A DNA stretch of 46,468 nucleotides, taken from positions 1-46,468 of the forward strand of contig CAMDJM010000033.1 in the NCBI GenBank assembly GCA_945900785.1. Direction: 5' to 3'. A model generated the notes under the pieces. That model had not been told where the DNA came from. It worked only from the letters and a program-made list of their open reading frames with translations, and made no database searches. This DNA is from Akkermansia muciniphila. Its GTDB lineage: Bacteria > Verrucomicrobiota > Verrucomicrobiia > Verrucomicrobiales > V1-33. Every line of letters starts with the position of its first letter. Position 1 is the stretch's first letter. Of the stretch, positions 1-7,882 are shown piece by piece. The translations under genes and the position numbers were made by a program.

Positions 1-154
1 TGATAAGACTTTGGCGCAGAGTGCGGCCCCGGGCCAGGAATTCTTTGCTATAAGAACCAGGTTTTCCAGCAATCAGGGACCTCAAACGGCCGCAAAATCT
101 GAATACCCAGGTTTTTAAGGTTTTAGGACTAAGTCCGACAGGCTGCTAGGAGCA

Positions 155-310
155 GTGGCAGTCTTCGTGCAAATTCCTGTCATGGTCTGGGTCGCAGGAC
201 TCTCCTTGGCTGGTGCCCTGCTCGAATGGTGGCTAGTCCACAAAAAAGATCCAATGTTCGCGGCTGACCCGCCCGCAGATGCAACAATTGGAGGAAATGC
301 CGCAGTATGA
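155..310 (+). CDS. possible small membrane protein upstream of the DGQHR gene
   Basis: A short open frame contains one strongly hydrophobic stretch (VMVWVAGLSLAGALLEWWLV) followed by KKDP, consistent with a single membrane span with a positive cytoplasmic edge. It has no stop back to about position 119. An ATG at 182 would give 42 residues; a GTG at 155 would give 51 and a fuller span. Its TGA (308-310) overlaps the ATG of the next gene (307-309) as ATGA, which suggests translational coupling and is the main reason to take it seriously. No family is recognised and the true start is uncertain. It could also be the tail of an older, decayed gene. Confidence 0.35.
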   Translation: MAVFVQIPVMVWVAGLSLAGALLEWWLVHKKDPMFAADPPADATIGGNAAV

Positions 311-1542
311 ACTTGGAATACCCGCTAAAGCTAAGAGCCGTGAGAGTAAGCCAGCCGATGGGCGACTTCTACGCCGTTTCCATCAGCGCCCGGCAGTTGA
401 AGGAAATTGTGTTTCTTGATCCCACCCGCATCGAATCAGTCAGCAGGAAAAGTTTTTGGTATAATCTAACTGGGAATCAGAGGCCTTCAAAACCATCCCG
501 AACCCGGGAAATTGGCACCTACATCAACACCGTTGAATCAGCATTCCCGAACAGCATCATCATTGCGGGCAACTATGTGGAGCACGGAAAGCCGATTGAA
601 GACCCGGAGATGCGGTGGAGAGTTGAAACCGACGAGTGCGGGGAATACCTCGTGATTCCATCAAACCGGAAAGTTGGAAGTGTCGTGGATGGGCAGCATA
701 GATTGCTTGGGTTTGAGCACTGCAGTGAAGAGCGGCGTGACATGAGTTTACTCTGCTCAGTCTATCTCGACCTGCCGCAGGCATATCAGGCATATCTTTT
801 CGCGACGATCAACATCAACCAGCGGAAGGTGGACAAGAGCCTCGCCTACGAGCAATTTGGCTACAACTTGGACGATGAAGCACAGGATGGTTGGTCCCCG
901 GACAAGCTGGCGGTATTCTTTACCAGACGCCTCAACCTTAATCCCGTTTCACCACTTTATTCCCATATCAAAATTGCCCCGCTGGAGGCCGACCTCATAT
1001 TCCCGGATGCAGGAGAAACTACTTGGCTGCTTTCGACGGCAAGCATCGTAGAAGGGATACAGAGCCTGATTTCATCAAAGCCAAAGGCAGACCGTGACAA
1101 ATTGCACGAGAAGGAGCCCGGCGACAGGGAGCGATCAATTCTCCCGCCCGATGGCAGTCCTTTCAGGGACATCTATCTTCAAGGTGAAGATGATCGTTTG
1201 TGGGAAATCATCCTTGGATTCCTTCAGTTGGCCAAGGAGAAACTTTGGGTCAACGCCGCCGGAAACTCATATATCAGAAAAACCGTTGGCATCCAAGCAC
1301 TGTTCGACGTTCTCCGGGCAGTTGCCGAAAAGACGCCGGAACAACTTGAGGAGTCACTGGCGGAAACTCTCGATCATTCCAGCAAATTGGATTTTGGAGA
1401 CAACTTCTTTCAGGCTTCCGGCAAGGGCCGGGTGAGGATTAGAAATACCATCCTTTTGGCAGCCAAACGAATAACCCCAAGTGATCTTTCCGCTGCGGAC
1501 AGGCAGGGCTACTTGAATGTGGTTGGCTCTGGCGATTTGTAG
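307..1542 (+). CDS. DGQHR-domain protein (DndB-like superfamily)
   Basis: A 411-residue protein with the signature motif VVDGQHRLLGFEH near residue 121, followed by a segment ending FATININQRKVDKSL, typical of the DGQHR family. The family includes DndB, the regulator of phosphorothioate DNA modification, but many members occur alone in accessory regions and their activity is not settled. No dndC, dndD or dndE homologue is visible here, so a phosphorothioation role is not supported. The gene begins in an ATGA overlap with a small membrane ORF, ends with TAG, and faces the nucleotidyltransferase/desulfurase operon tail to tail, with 8 bases between the stops. Family assignment is strong; function is unknown. 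Confidence 0.8.
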   Translation: MNLEYPLKLRAVRVSQPMGDFYAVSISARQLKEIVFLDPTRIESVSRKSFWYNLTGNQRPSKPSRTREIGTYINTVESAFPNSIIIAGNYVEHGKPIEDPEMRWRVETDECGEYLVIPSNRKVGSVVDGQHRLLGFEHCSEERRDMSLLCSVYLDLPQAYQAYLFATININQRKVDKSLAYEQFGYNLDDEAQDGWSPDKLAVFFTRRLNLNPVSPLYSHIKIAPLEADLIFPDAGETTWLLSTASIVEGIQSLISSKPKADRDKLHEKEPGDRERSILPPDGSPFRDIYLQGEDDRLWEIILGFLQLAKEKLWVNAAGNSYIRKTVGIQALFDVLRAVAEKTPEQLEESLAETLDHSSKLDFGDNFFQASGKGRVRIRNTILLAAKRITPSDLSAADRQGYLNVVGSGDL

Positions 1543-1550
1543 CCCAAGGT

Positions 1551-1712
1551 TCAGCGGGGCGATCCCAGCCCATTTTCACGGCTTGCTCTGATGGAAAGAG
1601 AGCGCTGCCTGAGTTTTTCCAGCAGGGCGATTTTTTCCGCAAAGGGCAAGGCCGCCAGTTTGGAGCGGTAGGCCCGTTTACTTTCGAGGATCTGGAGGAG
1701 TTTCTCGCTCAT
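1551..1712 (-). CDS. small protein paired with nucleotidyltransferase-like protein
   Basis: A 53-residue, mostly helical, basic protein beginning MSEKLLQILESKRAYR with a second helix containing LPFAEKIALLEKLRQRS. An earlier in-frame start exists at 1754, but the ATG at 1712 is preferred because it overlaps the stop of the upstream nucleotidyltransferase gene as ATGA. Small proteins of this shape are often encoded beside minimal nucleotidyltransferase-like genes in bacterial chromosomes, in the manner of a partner or antitoxin-like subunit. That role is inference from arrangement; no catalytic motif is visible. It is the last gene of a three-gene minus-strand operon starting with the cysteine desulfurase. 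Confidence 0.65.
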   Translation of the reverse strand: MSEKLLQILESKRAYRSKLAALPFAEKIALLEKLRQRSLSIRASRENGLGSPR

Positions 1713-2233
1713 GGCGGGTCGGGATTGAGGAAACGGCGACCGAATTGTTCCCATTTCGGCAGGAGATGATGACGGGTGAGGATATCATCCAGAGAAGCGG
1801 AATCAAGCACGCCGGATTCGATGAATTGGAGAATGCGGCTGAAGTCTTTGGCGCGGCCGACGGAAAGGGCGATGGCGGCGAGGTGCTCGGCGGTCATGAC
1901 GCGGAGGGGAATTCCTTCGACCTCGGTTTCCCGGGCCCGGTTGATGGCTTCTTCCTCCAAGGGACCGGCTGGCGGCAGGAACTGAACCGGCCAATCGCCA
2001 ATGTGGATGTATGCGCCCTCGGAACGGTAGCCCAGCGGCAGGAGGTAATCATAGATCGGTCCCAGGGATAAAAGGGCACTTTCTGCCGGGGCGGATAACA
2101 GGACAAAAACGTCCACGTCCAAGGTGGCAACCGGTTCCAAATAAAACGTAGCACCCACGGCTCCCCCAATGGCATAGCTGCCGATGACGCCATCGGCCTG
2201 CATCCGGTTGAGTAAGGCGAAGGTGGATTTCAT
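1709..2233 (-). CDS. nucleotidyltransferase-like protein (MNT/AbiEii-type fold)
   Basis: A 174-residue protein whose N-terminal half carries a glycine-rich IGGAVGATFY segment followed by TLDVDVFV, matching the G-G...D-x-D core of the DNA polymerase beta-like nucleotidyltransferase fold found in minimal NTases and AbiEii-type toxins. A third acidic residue is not clear from sequence alone. The C-terminal half (VMTAEHLAAIALSVGRAKDFSRILQF) resembles the helical segment following the core in AbiEii-like proteins, where a KxxD pattern is typical. Its ATG overlaps the stop of the cysteine desulfurase (ATGA at 2233-2230), and its stop overlaps the start of the 53-residue protein. A toxin-like or regulatory role is possible but not shown. 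Confidence 0.75.
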   Translation of the reverse strand: MKSTFALLNRMQADGVIGSYAIGGAVGATFYLEPVATLDVDVFVLLSAPAESALLSLGPIYDYLLPLGYRSEGAYIHIGDWPVQFLPPAGPLEEEAINRARETEVEGIPLRVMTAEHLAAIALSVGRAKDFSRILQFIESGVLDSASLDDILTRHHLLPKWEQFGRRFLNPDPP

Positions 2234-3372
2234 GCCTGAAAGGAAAGGAGCGAAGGAACGATGGCTGAGAGAGAGGAAACGACTTGGTCAAGTTCGTCCG
2301 CAGTGTGGTTCCAGCCAAGAGAAAACCTCACAGACTGATGGGCGGCTTCCCCAGGATTCATGGCGGCGATGACGTGGGAAGGGTCGGGGCTATCGGCGAG
2401 GCAAGCGGAGCCGCTGCTGGCGCAAATGCCGCCTTGGTCGAGAAGGAGCAGGAGAGCCTCGGACTCCACGCCGGGGAAATGGATGCTCGTTGTATTGGGA
2501 AGGCGAAGGTCCCTGTGACCATTGCGGGAGGAGCCAGGAATCACCTTTAAAGTAGCATCCTCAAGCGTATCCCGCAGTGGACCGACCGTGCCGCCATACT
2601 CCGGCAGTTTTTCGAGAGCCAGCACTGCCGCCGCTCCAAGACCGGCGATCGCAGCAACATTTTCGGTGCCGCCGCGACGGGATCGTTCCTGATGACCGCC
2701 GTGGAGCAATGGAACAAACGGTGCATCCCGCTTGACATAGAGCGCACCAATTCCTTTGGGGGCTCCGATTTTATGCCCGGTCAGCGAAAGATAATCGCAG
2801 GGGATGTGGCGGAGGTTTAGGGGGATTTTACCTGCGGCCTGGACGGCATCGCAGTGATAAAGAATCCCCCGGCTGCGGCAGAGCGCGGCAATTTCCTCCA
2901 CCGGGAAAAGAACGCCGGTTTCGTTATTCGCCCACATCAGGGAAACGAGAGCGGTGTCGTCGGTCAGGGCATTTTCCAAACCGGGGAGGGAAAGCAGGCC
3001 GTAGGAGTCCACCGGAAGATAAGTTACCCGGCAGGCATGGTGCTTCTCCAAATAGCGGCAGTAGGACAGCACGGAAGAATGCTCGACCTGTGAAGTGATG
3101 ATATGGCGTTTTCCGGAGCGTGACATCAGCGCAGCATGGATCGCCGTGTTGTTTGATTCCGTGCCGCTCCCGGTGAAGAGGACTTCCCTTGAACTGGCGG
3201 CACCCAGTAATTCAGCCACCTGATCGCGCGCCTCCTCGACGACCTTCTTTAATTTTGAACCGAAACGGTAACTGCTGGATGGATTACCCCAGTCGCCGCC
3301 CAAGTAAGGAAGCATGGCTTCGCAGACTGCGGGTAAAACCGGAGTAGTTGCGTTGTGGTCCAGATAAATCAC
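2230..3372 (-). CDS. cysteine desulfurase (NifS/IscS family)
   Basis: A 380-residue PLP-dependent class V aminotransferase that would convert cysteine to alanine and pass sulfur, as a persulfide, to Fe-S cluster or thio-modification pathways. Seen in the sequence: the N-terminal YLDHNATTP motif, GSGTESNN, the His of VEHSSV, the PLP lysine in LSLTGHKIGAPKG (about residue 200), RRGGTENV, and the active-site cysteine loop SSGSACLAD near residue 320. The start is GTG. Short spacing in the cysteine loop resembles the NifS/IscS group rather than SufS. It heads an operon with ATGA overlap into a nucleotidyltransferase gene, an unusual partner; no iscU or tRNA-thiolase gene is nearby, so the sulfur acceptor is unknown. 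Confidence 0.9.
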   Translation of the reverse strand: MIYLDHNATTPVLPAVCEAMLPYLGGDWGNPSSSYRFGSKLKKVVEEARDQVAELLGAASSREVLFTGSGTESNNTAIHAALMSRSGKRHIITSQVEHSSVLSYCRYLEKHHACRVTYLPVDSYGLLSLPGLENALTDDTALVSLMWANNETGVLFPVEEIAALCRSRGILYHCDAVQAAGKIPLNLRHIPCDYLSLTGHKIGAPKGIGALYVKRDAPFVPLLHGGHQERSRRGGTENVAAIAGLGAAAVLALEKLPEYGGTVGPLRDTLEDATLKVIPGSSRNGHRDLRLPNTTSIHFPGVESEALLLLLDQGGICASSGSACLADSPDPSHVIAAMNPGEAAHQSVRFSLGWNHTADELDQVVSSLSAIVPSLLSFQA

Positions 3373-3557
3373 GGCCTAATCTTGGGACTACCTTTGCCCT
3401 GTGTGCAACGGCATCGGCCGTCCTTGGCGAGGCTAGCTGGTGGGCGAGGACGGCGTTTAAAAAATCCACAAATTAGTTGAAGATCCGACCCGGGGTTTTA
3501 CCAGCGAATCCAAGGTGCGCCGCAGGCTCATCACGCGGAGCGATGAGGGCTACTTTT

Positions 3558-6500
3558 CTACAACTGCTTCAGCAAGGTCAGGGCCTCCTCCAGCCGGTGC
3601 ACCGGGGCGGCTTTTTCGCGGAGGCGGGGGAACTTGCCACCGATGAGGATGAACTCCCGGTTTTTGGAGAGCATGAGCTTGTGATCCTTGATCTCGACGG
3701 CGCTGATTCCTTTATTATGCGCCTGAAGTTTCAGCTCGGTGCAGCGCAGCAGGTTTTCCACGGAATGGGGCGGCCGGCCGTAGCGGTCGCGCCATTGGCG
3801 GGTGAGGTCGGCGAGTTCCTTGAGACTGCTGACCTCCGCGATCTGGCGGTAGGCGGGGATGCGTTGGGTCGGCTCCGTGATGTAGGTGGCGGGAATGAAG
3901 GCAGGGAGTTTTTTGTCCTTCGCTTCCAGCCAGGAGGCCTCGTTGAAGGCCACAAAATCAATGGAGAGCAAGGTTTCCACCCGCCCTGTAGCCCGTTTGC
4001 CCTGATGCTTGTTCACGGCGGATTTCAGCATCTGGCAATACATCTCGAAGCCGACCGCGATGATGTGCCCGCTCTGTTGGGTGCCCAGCAGGTTGCCGGC
4101 CCCGCGGATTTCGAGGTCGCGCATCGCGATCTTGAAGCCGGAGCCCAGCGCGGTGTATTGTTTCATGGCGTTGATCCGCTTCCGGGCATCGCCAGTGGTC
4201 ATTTGGCTGCGCGGGATCATGAGGAAGGCGTAGGCCTTGTGCCCGGCGCGGCCCACCCGGCCTCTTAACTGATAAAGATCTGCTAGCCCGAAGAGGTCGG
4301 CGCGGTCAATGATGATGGTGTTGGCATTGGGAATATCGATCCCGCTTTCAATGATGGTGGTGCTCACCAGGACGTCCGTTTCGCCGTTCACAAAACGGGT
4401 CATGACATCCTCCAACATGCCTTCCTCCATCTGGCCGTGGCCCACATCCACCCGGGTGCCGGGCGGGCAAAGGTCGCGGATTTTCGCGGCGGTGCGCTCG
4501 ATCGTGGCCACGCGGTTGTGCAGGAAAAACGCTTGGCCTTTCCGCTTCAGTTCGCGCTCCAGCGCCCGCTTCACCACGCGCTCGTCGTAGGCGCAGATGG
4601 TGGTTTCCACCGGGGTGCGGTTGGGCGGCGCGGTGTCGATGGTGCTCATGTCCCGCACGCCCATCAGCGCCATGTATAACGTCCGGGGAATCGGGGTGGC
4701 GGAAAGCGTCAGGACGTCCACCAGATGGAACAGTTCCTTGAAGCGTTCCTTGTGCTTCACCCCGAAACGCTGCTCCTCGTCCACGATGGCGAGGCCGAGA
4801 TTTTTGAACTTCACGTCCTTGGAAATCAGGCGGTGGGTGCCCACCAGCACATCGACATCACCGGCGGCCAGCGCTTCCAGGACCTTCTTCGATTCCGCCG
4901 CGGTGCGGAAGCGGTTCAGCACTTCCACCTTGATCGGATAGTCGGAAAAACGTTCACGGAGGTTGTGATAGTGCTGCTGGCTCAGCACCGTGGTCGGGGC
5001 CAGCATGGCGACCTGTTTCCCGCCCATCACCGCTTTGAACGCGGCACGGATCGCCACTTCGGTTTTGCCGAATCCGACATCGCCGCAAATCAGCCGGTCC
5101 ATGGCGCGATCGCTCTCCATGTCGCGCTTCGTGTCCTCGATCGCCAGCAGTTGGTCCGCCGTTTCCTTGTAGAGAAAGGAACCCTCAAATTCCCCCTGCC
5201 AGCGCGTGTCCGGCGGGTGGGAATAGCCATTTCCGGTGTTCCGCTGCGCCTGCATCCCCAACAGGTTTTCGGCGTATTCGAAAATGGAGCGCTCCGCCGC
5301 CTTCTTCGTCTTCCCCCATCGGCCATCGCCCAGGGTATTCAAGTCAGGGGTGCGCTTGCCCACCCCAACGTAGCGGCTGATCAGCCACGCCTGGGCCAGC
5401 GGCACATAGAGCTTGCTGTCATCGGCATATTCCAGCACCACCACATCCTCCTCCAGCCCGTTGGGAGCGGCGCGTTGGATCAGGCCCCGGTATTTTCCAA
5501 TGCCATATTCCTGGTGCACCACGAAATCGCCATCCGTAATATCCGACAAGTCCAGCGGAGCCTTCCGCGAGCGCTGGCGCCGCACGCCATTGATGAGACG
5601 CCGCGCGCGGGTGTGTTGATAGCGTCCGAAAATCTCCGCATCGCTCAGCACCGCCAGCTTCGCCGCCGGGACGGTAAATCCCCGGTTCACCCGGCCCAGA
5701 TGCGTTTCCAGCACATGCTTTTCCAGGGCCTCCTCCACCATCAATTCCCGGAAACGCTCGATCTCGCCCTCGTTGTTGAAAAACATCACCGTCCGCCACC
5801 CATCCGCGTGCCAGCGCTGGAGCTGACTGACAAATTCCGCCCGCCGCGCCTGCTGCACCACAAAATCCCCGGCATCGAATTCCCCCATCGGCAAATCATC
5901 GCAGGCCGTCTTCGGATCCTCCACCGCCACCGCCGCCGGATCGGCCCCGGCCCCGATCCAAAGGCTGGCCCCCGGCCGGTCTTCATTCAGATCCACCGCG
6001 ATCACCACATCGTTTTTGCCGATGCATTCCTCCAGCAGCACCAGCCCGCCGTCCGCCCCGCCGCCGCCGTCCACTTTCAGCAGAATGCTGCCTTCCTCCA
6101 GCTTGCCGACGGAGATTTGGCTATCCGGATCGAAACTCCGCAGACTCTCCACCTCCCGGTCAAAAAACTCCGCCCGGAGCGGCAGCTCGCTTTGCCAGGG
6201 ATAGACATCAAGGATGCCGCCACGCACCGCGAATTGCCCCCGCTCGCCCACCTGCGGCTGCCGGTCATACCCCGCCTCCTCCAACTGCTGCACCACCGCT
6301 TCCAACTCCACCGTTTGTCCCGCTTTCAGGGTCAGGCGCGAGGCTGCCAACCCGCCCGGCGGGGGCACCATTTCGGTCAGGGAGGACGCATTCAACAGCA
6401 ACACTTCCAGCCCCACTGCCGGCACGGCCAAGCGTTGCAGCAACGCCAAGCGCTCCGCCTGCGCTTCCAAATCCGGCAGCGAGTCCTCGGTGCGCAGTTC

Positions 6501-6848
6501 CTCCGCCTCCGGGAAAAAAATGGCCGCCCCCCACCATGTCGCCAGGTCCTGGGACAACACTTCCTGCGCCTTCAAATCCCGCGCCAACACCCAAACCCGC
6601 CGCGCCGCGCCTGCCTTCTCCAAATGATGCAGCACCATCCCCGCCGCGAATCCCTGCGCCGCTTCCGCCACCTGCTCCAACACAACCCGCTTGGGCTTGG
6701 TTTTTTTGGAAGCCGCCCCGCTGGTCAAAGTCGACAGCTTTTTCTGAAAAACCACCGCCCCCGCCGCCCCGGCACACCACTCCCGCCCCGCCGCGACCTC
6801 ATCCCAGGTCTGCGGCGACTCCTTATACTCCGGCGTCAGCACTCCCAT
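3558..6848 (-). CDS. mfd: transcription-repair coupling factor Mfd
   Basis: A superfamily 2 translocase that displaces stalled RNA polymerase at DNA lesions and recruits UvrA. In order: a UvrB-like N-terminal region (GERGQFAVRGGILDVYPW), an RNA-polymerase-interacting CarD-like domain near residue 436 (DFVVHQEYGIGKYRGL), Walker A GDVGFGKTEVA near 588, DEEQ box near 688, SATPIPRTLYMAL, the GRVGRAGHKAYAF motif VI, and a C-terminal TRCF domain. The open frame continues upstream to 7034, but those 62 residues are non-conserved in character and overlap the transposase end, so the ATG at 6848 (MGVLTPEYKESPQTW) is chosen, giving 1096 residues, close to the family norm of about 1150. No clear ribosome binding site is seen. 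The stop is TAG, showing TAG is used as a normal stop here. Confidence 0.95.
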   Translation of the reverse strand: MGVLTPEYKESPQTWDEVAAGREWCAGAAGAVVFQKKLSTLTSGAASKKTKPKRVVLEQVAEAAQGFAAGMVLHHLEKAGAARRVWVLARDLKAQEVLSQDLATWWGAAIFFPEAEELRTEDSLPDLEAQAERLALLQRLAVPAVGLEVLLLNASSLTEMVPPPGGLAASRLTLKAGQTVELEAVVQQLEEAGYDRQPQVGERGQFAVRGGILDVYPWQSELPLRAEFFDREVESLRSFDPDSQISVGKLEEGSILLKVDGGGGADGGLVLLEECIGKNDVVIAVDLNEDRPGASLWIGAGADPAAVAVEDPKTACDDLPMGEFDAGDFVVQQARRAEFVSQLQRWHADGWRTVMFFNNEGEIERFRELMVEEALEKHVLETHLGRVNRGFTVPAAKLAVLSDAEIFGRYQHTRARRLINGVRRQRSRKAPLDLSDITDGDFVVHQEYGIGKYRGLIQRAAPNGLEEDVVVLEYADDSKLYVPLAQAWLISRYVGVGKRTPDLNTLGDGRWGKTKKAAERSIFEYAENLLGMQAQRNTGNGYSHPPDTRWQGEFEGSFLYKETADQLLAIEDTKRDMESDRAMDRLICGDVGFGKTEVAIRAAFKAVMGGKQVAMLAPTTVLSQQHYHNLRERFSDYPIKVEVLNRFRTAAESKKVLEALAAGDVDVLVGTHRLISKDVKFKNLGLAIVDEEQRFGVKHKERFKELFHLVDVLTLSATPIPRTLYMALMGVRDMSTIDTAPPNRTPVETTICAYDERVVKRALERELKRKGQAFFLHNRVATIERTAAKIRDLCPPGTRVDVGHGQMEEGMLEDVMTRFVNGETDVLVSTTIIESGIDIPNANTIIIDRADLFGLADLYQLRGRVGRAGHKAYAFLMIPRSQMTTGDARKRINAMKQYTALGSGFKIAMRDLEIRGAGNLLGTQQSGHIIAVGFEMYCQMLKSAVNKHQGKRATGRVETLLSIDFVAFNEASWLEAKDKKLPAFIPATYITEPTQRIPAYRQIAEVSSLKELADLTRQWRDRYGRPPHSVENLLRCTELKLQAHNKGISAVEIKDHKLMLSKNREFILIGGKFPRLREKAAPVHRLEEALTLLKQL

Positions 6849-6925
6849 CGTTCGTGAGTTAGAAACGCAGCCATCCCCCCAACGGACGCGACAGGCAATG
6901 GGGTTTTGGAAAATGGACCGCGACT

Positions 6926-7000
6926 TTGCAAGTCGCCCCGGAGCATCAGCAGAGCATTGGCAGATGCTATGAAAAACCATTGCTCCGGGGCGACTTGCAA
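6926..7000. repeat. REP-like palindrome beside the RAYT gene
   Basis: Two perfect 20-base inverted arms, TTGCAAGTCGCCCCGGAGCA (6926-6945) and its reverse complement (6981-7000), are separated by 35 bases. A related degenerate copy lies on the other side of the transposase at 7729-7748 (TTGCAATCCGCCCCGGAGCA). This is the organisation expected for repetitive extragenic palindromes mobilised by a REP-associated tyrosine transposase. It sits between the mfd start and the transposase stop. It could fold in mfd leader RNA, but its main interest is as a REP unit. Confidence 0.8.
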
Positions 7001-7733
7001 ATCCGCGCTCCAATAAGAGTCGCGCTCGACTCATTCACGAACCGCACGGCGGGCGCTGGACCACCTCCAATCCTCCGCTTTGGAGCACAGGCCCGCTTTC
7101 ACGGGATTTTGGTGAATATAATCCACCGCCCGCAGAAAGTGAGGCTCATCCCGGATAAAGCGATCATAGTAGTCCAAGGCCCAGAATGCCCCGCCGGTTC
7201 GATGCAAAAGCCTATTCGCCTGCCGGGCGGTATGCCGTTTCCAGGAGTGCATGATCTTTCCCACAGTCCACGGTTCCAGAGGCGCGATCAGGGCGTGGAC
7301 ATGATTCGGCATCACGCACCATGCCATCAATTGATAGCGTTCCCCATGAAAAAAACGCAGCGCTTCCTCCATGAACTGCGCCACTTCCGGATAGCTTAAA
7401 AAACAACACCCCACCTCAGTATCTTCAAAACCGCCACCCGGCGGTGAAGTTCCTGACGTTGGTGATCATACACCGCATCCTTTTCCTGGGTGGTGCGATG
7501 TTCCATCCAATCGAGTTCGCGCTTCCAGCCTTCCACCACTTCCCCCGGCACGGAGTCAAACAGGCGGAAAATCAGGCCTTGGATCAACCCTGGAAAGTCA
7601 CAGTGCGGCAAATAGCCCCGCGCGTGCCAACCCTTGTGGGACGGACCGGGCAATGCAGGGAGCGGTTTGGAGTCCATACAGAAGCTTGACTGATAAAGGG
7701 CAGTTTTAAAAAAATTGGAGCGCGGATTTGCAA
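6995..7733 (-). mobile_element. RAYT/REP unit bounded by 20-bp inverted repeats
   Basis: The frameshifted transposase gene is enclosed by a perfect 20-base inverted repeat: TTGCAAATCCGCGCTCCAAT at 6995-7014 and its reverse complement at 7714-7733. The left copy is continuous with the right arm of the REP-like palindrome at 6926-7000. The right copy is continuous with a degraded palindrome at 7729-7790. Known RAYT elements are domesticated IS200/IS605-like single-stranded transposases flanked by inverted REPs, and this matches that layout. Whether the whole unit moved together cannot be seen; no target duplication is expected for this transposase type. Confidence 0.7.
7031..7677 (-). pseudogene. 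REP-associated tyrosine transposase (RAYT), frameshifted
   Basis: Two overlapping frames together make one transposase of about 215 residues. The N-terminal part (from ATG at 7677, frame ending 7396) has GWHARGYLPHCDFPGLIQG and the following FRLFDSVP segment. The C-terminal part (frame ending 7031) has the HUH motif in MPNHVHALIAPLE, a candidate nucleophilic tyrosine in DYYDRFIRDE, and VDYIHQNPVKAGL, all hallmarks of IS200-like Y1 transposases of the RAYT branch. The reading frame changes near 7429-7435; aligning the expected helix (RRV..FEDTEV) suggests one base is missing there. The gene is therefore probably inactive unless frameshifting or a sequence error is involved. It is followed directly by REP-like palindromes. 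Confidence 0.85.
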
Positions 7734-7834
7734 TCCGCCCCGGAGCATCCAACAAGCGCATTGGCCGGCAACCTAAAATCCAATACTCCGGGAAACCTCA
7801 CGCACGAACTTACCAACCCACTCCCCATCCATCC

Positions 7835-7867
7835 TTGAAAATCCGCATTTGCTTTGCGGATTTTCAA
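7835..7867. other. hairpin upstream of the ATPase gene
   Basis: A perfect 13-base inverted repeat (TTGAAAATCCGCA / TGCGGATTTTCAA) with a 7-base loop lies 15 bases before the ATG of the AAA_14/DUF4143 gene. It shares the ATCCGC core with the neighbouring REP-like repeats, so it may be another member of that repeat family. It could equally act as an operator or as a leader hairpin of the ATPase mRNA. Nothing in the sequence separates these options. Confidence 0.5.
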
Positions 7868-7882
7868 TGATAATTTCACGAC

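Noticed and set aside
307..1542. A phosphorothioation (Dnd) locus
   Set aside because: Only a DGQHR protein and a generic cysteine desulfurase are present; no DndC, DndD or DndE homologue is visible.
3528..3547. Hairpin (CTCATC/GATGAG) after the mfd stop as a terminator
   Set aside because: Only six base pairs with a 8-base loop and no U-run; too weak to call.
4725..6857. Long plus-strand open frame (710 codons) opposite mfd
   Set aside because: Histidine/arginine/proline-rich antisense reading of a GC-rich gene whose own frame has all Mfd motifs; a shadow of codon bias.
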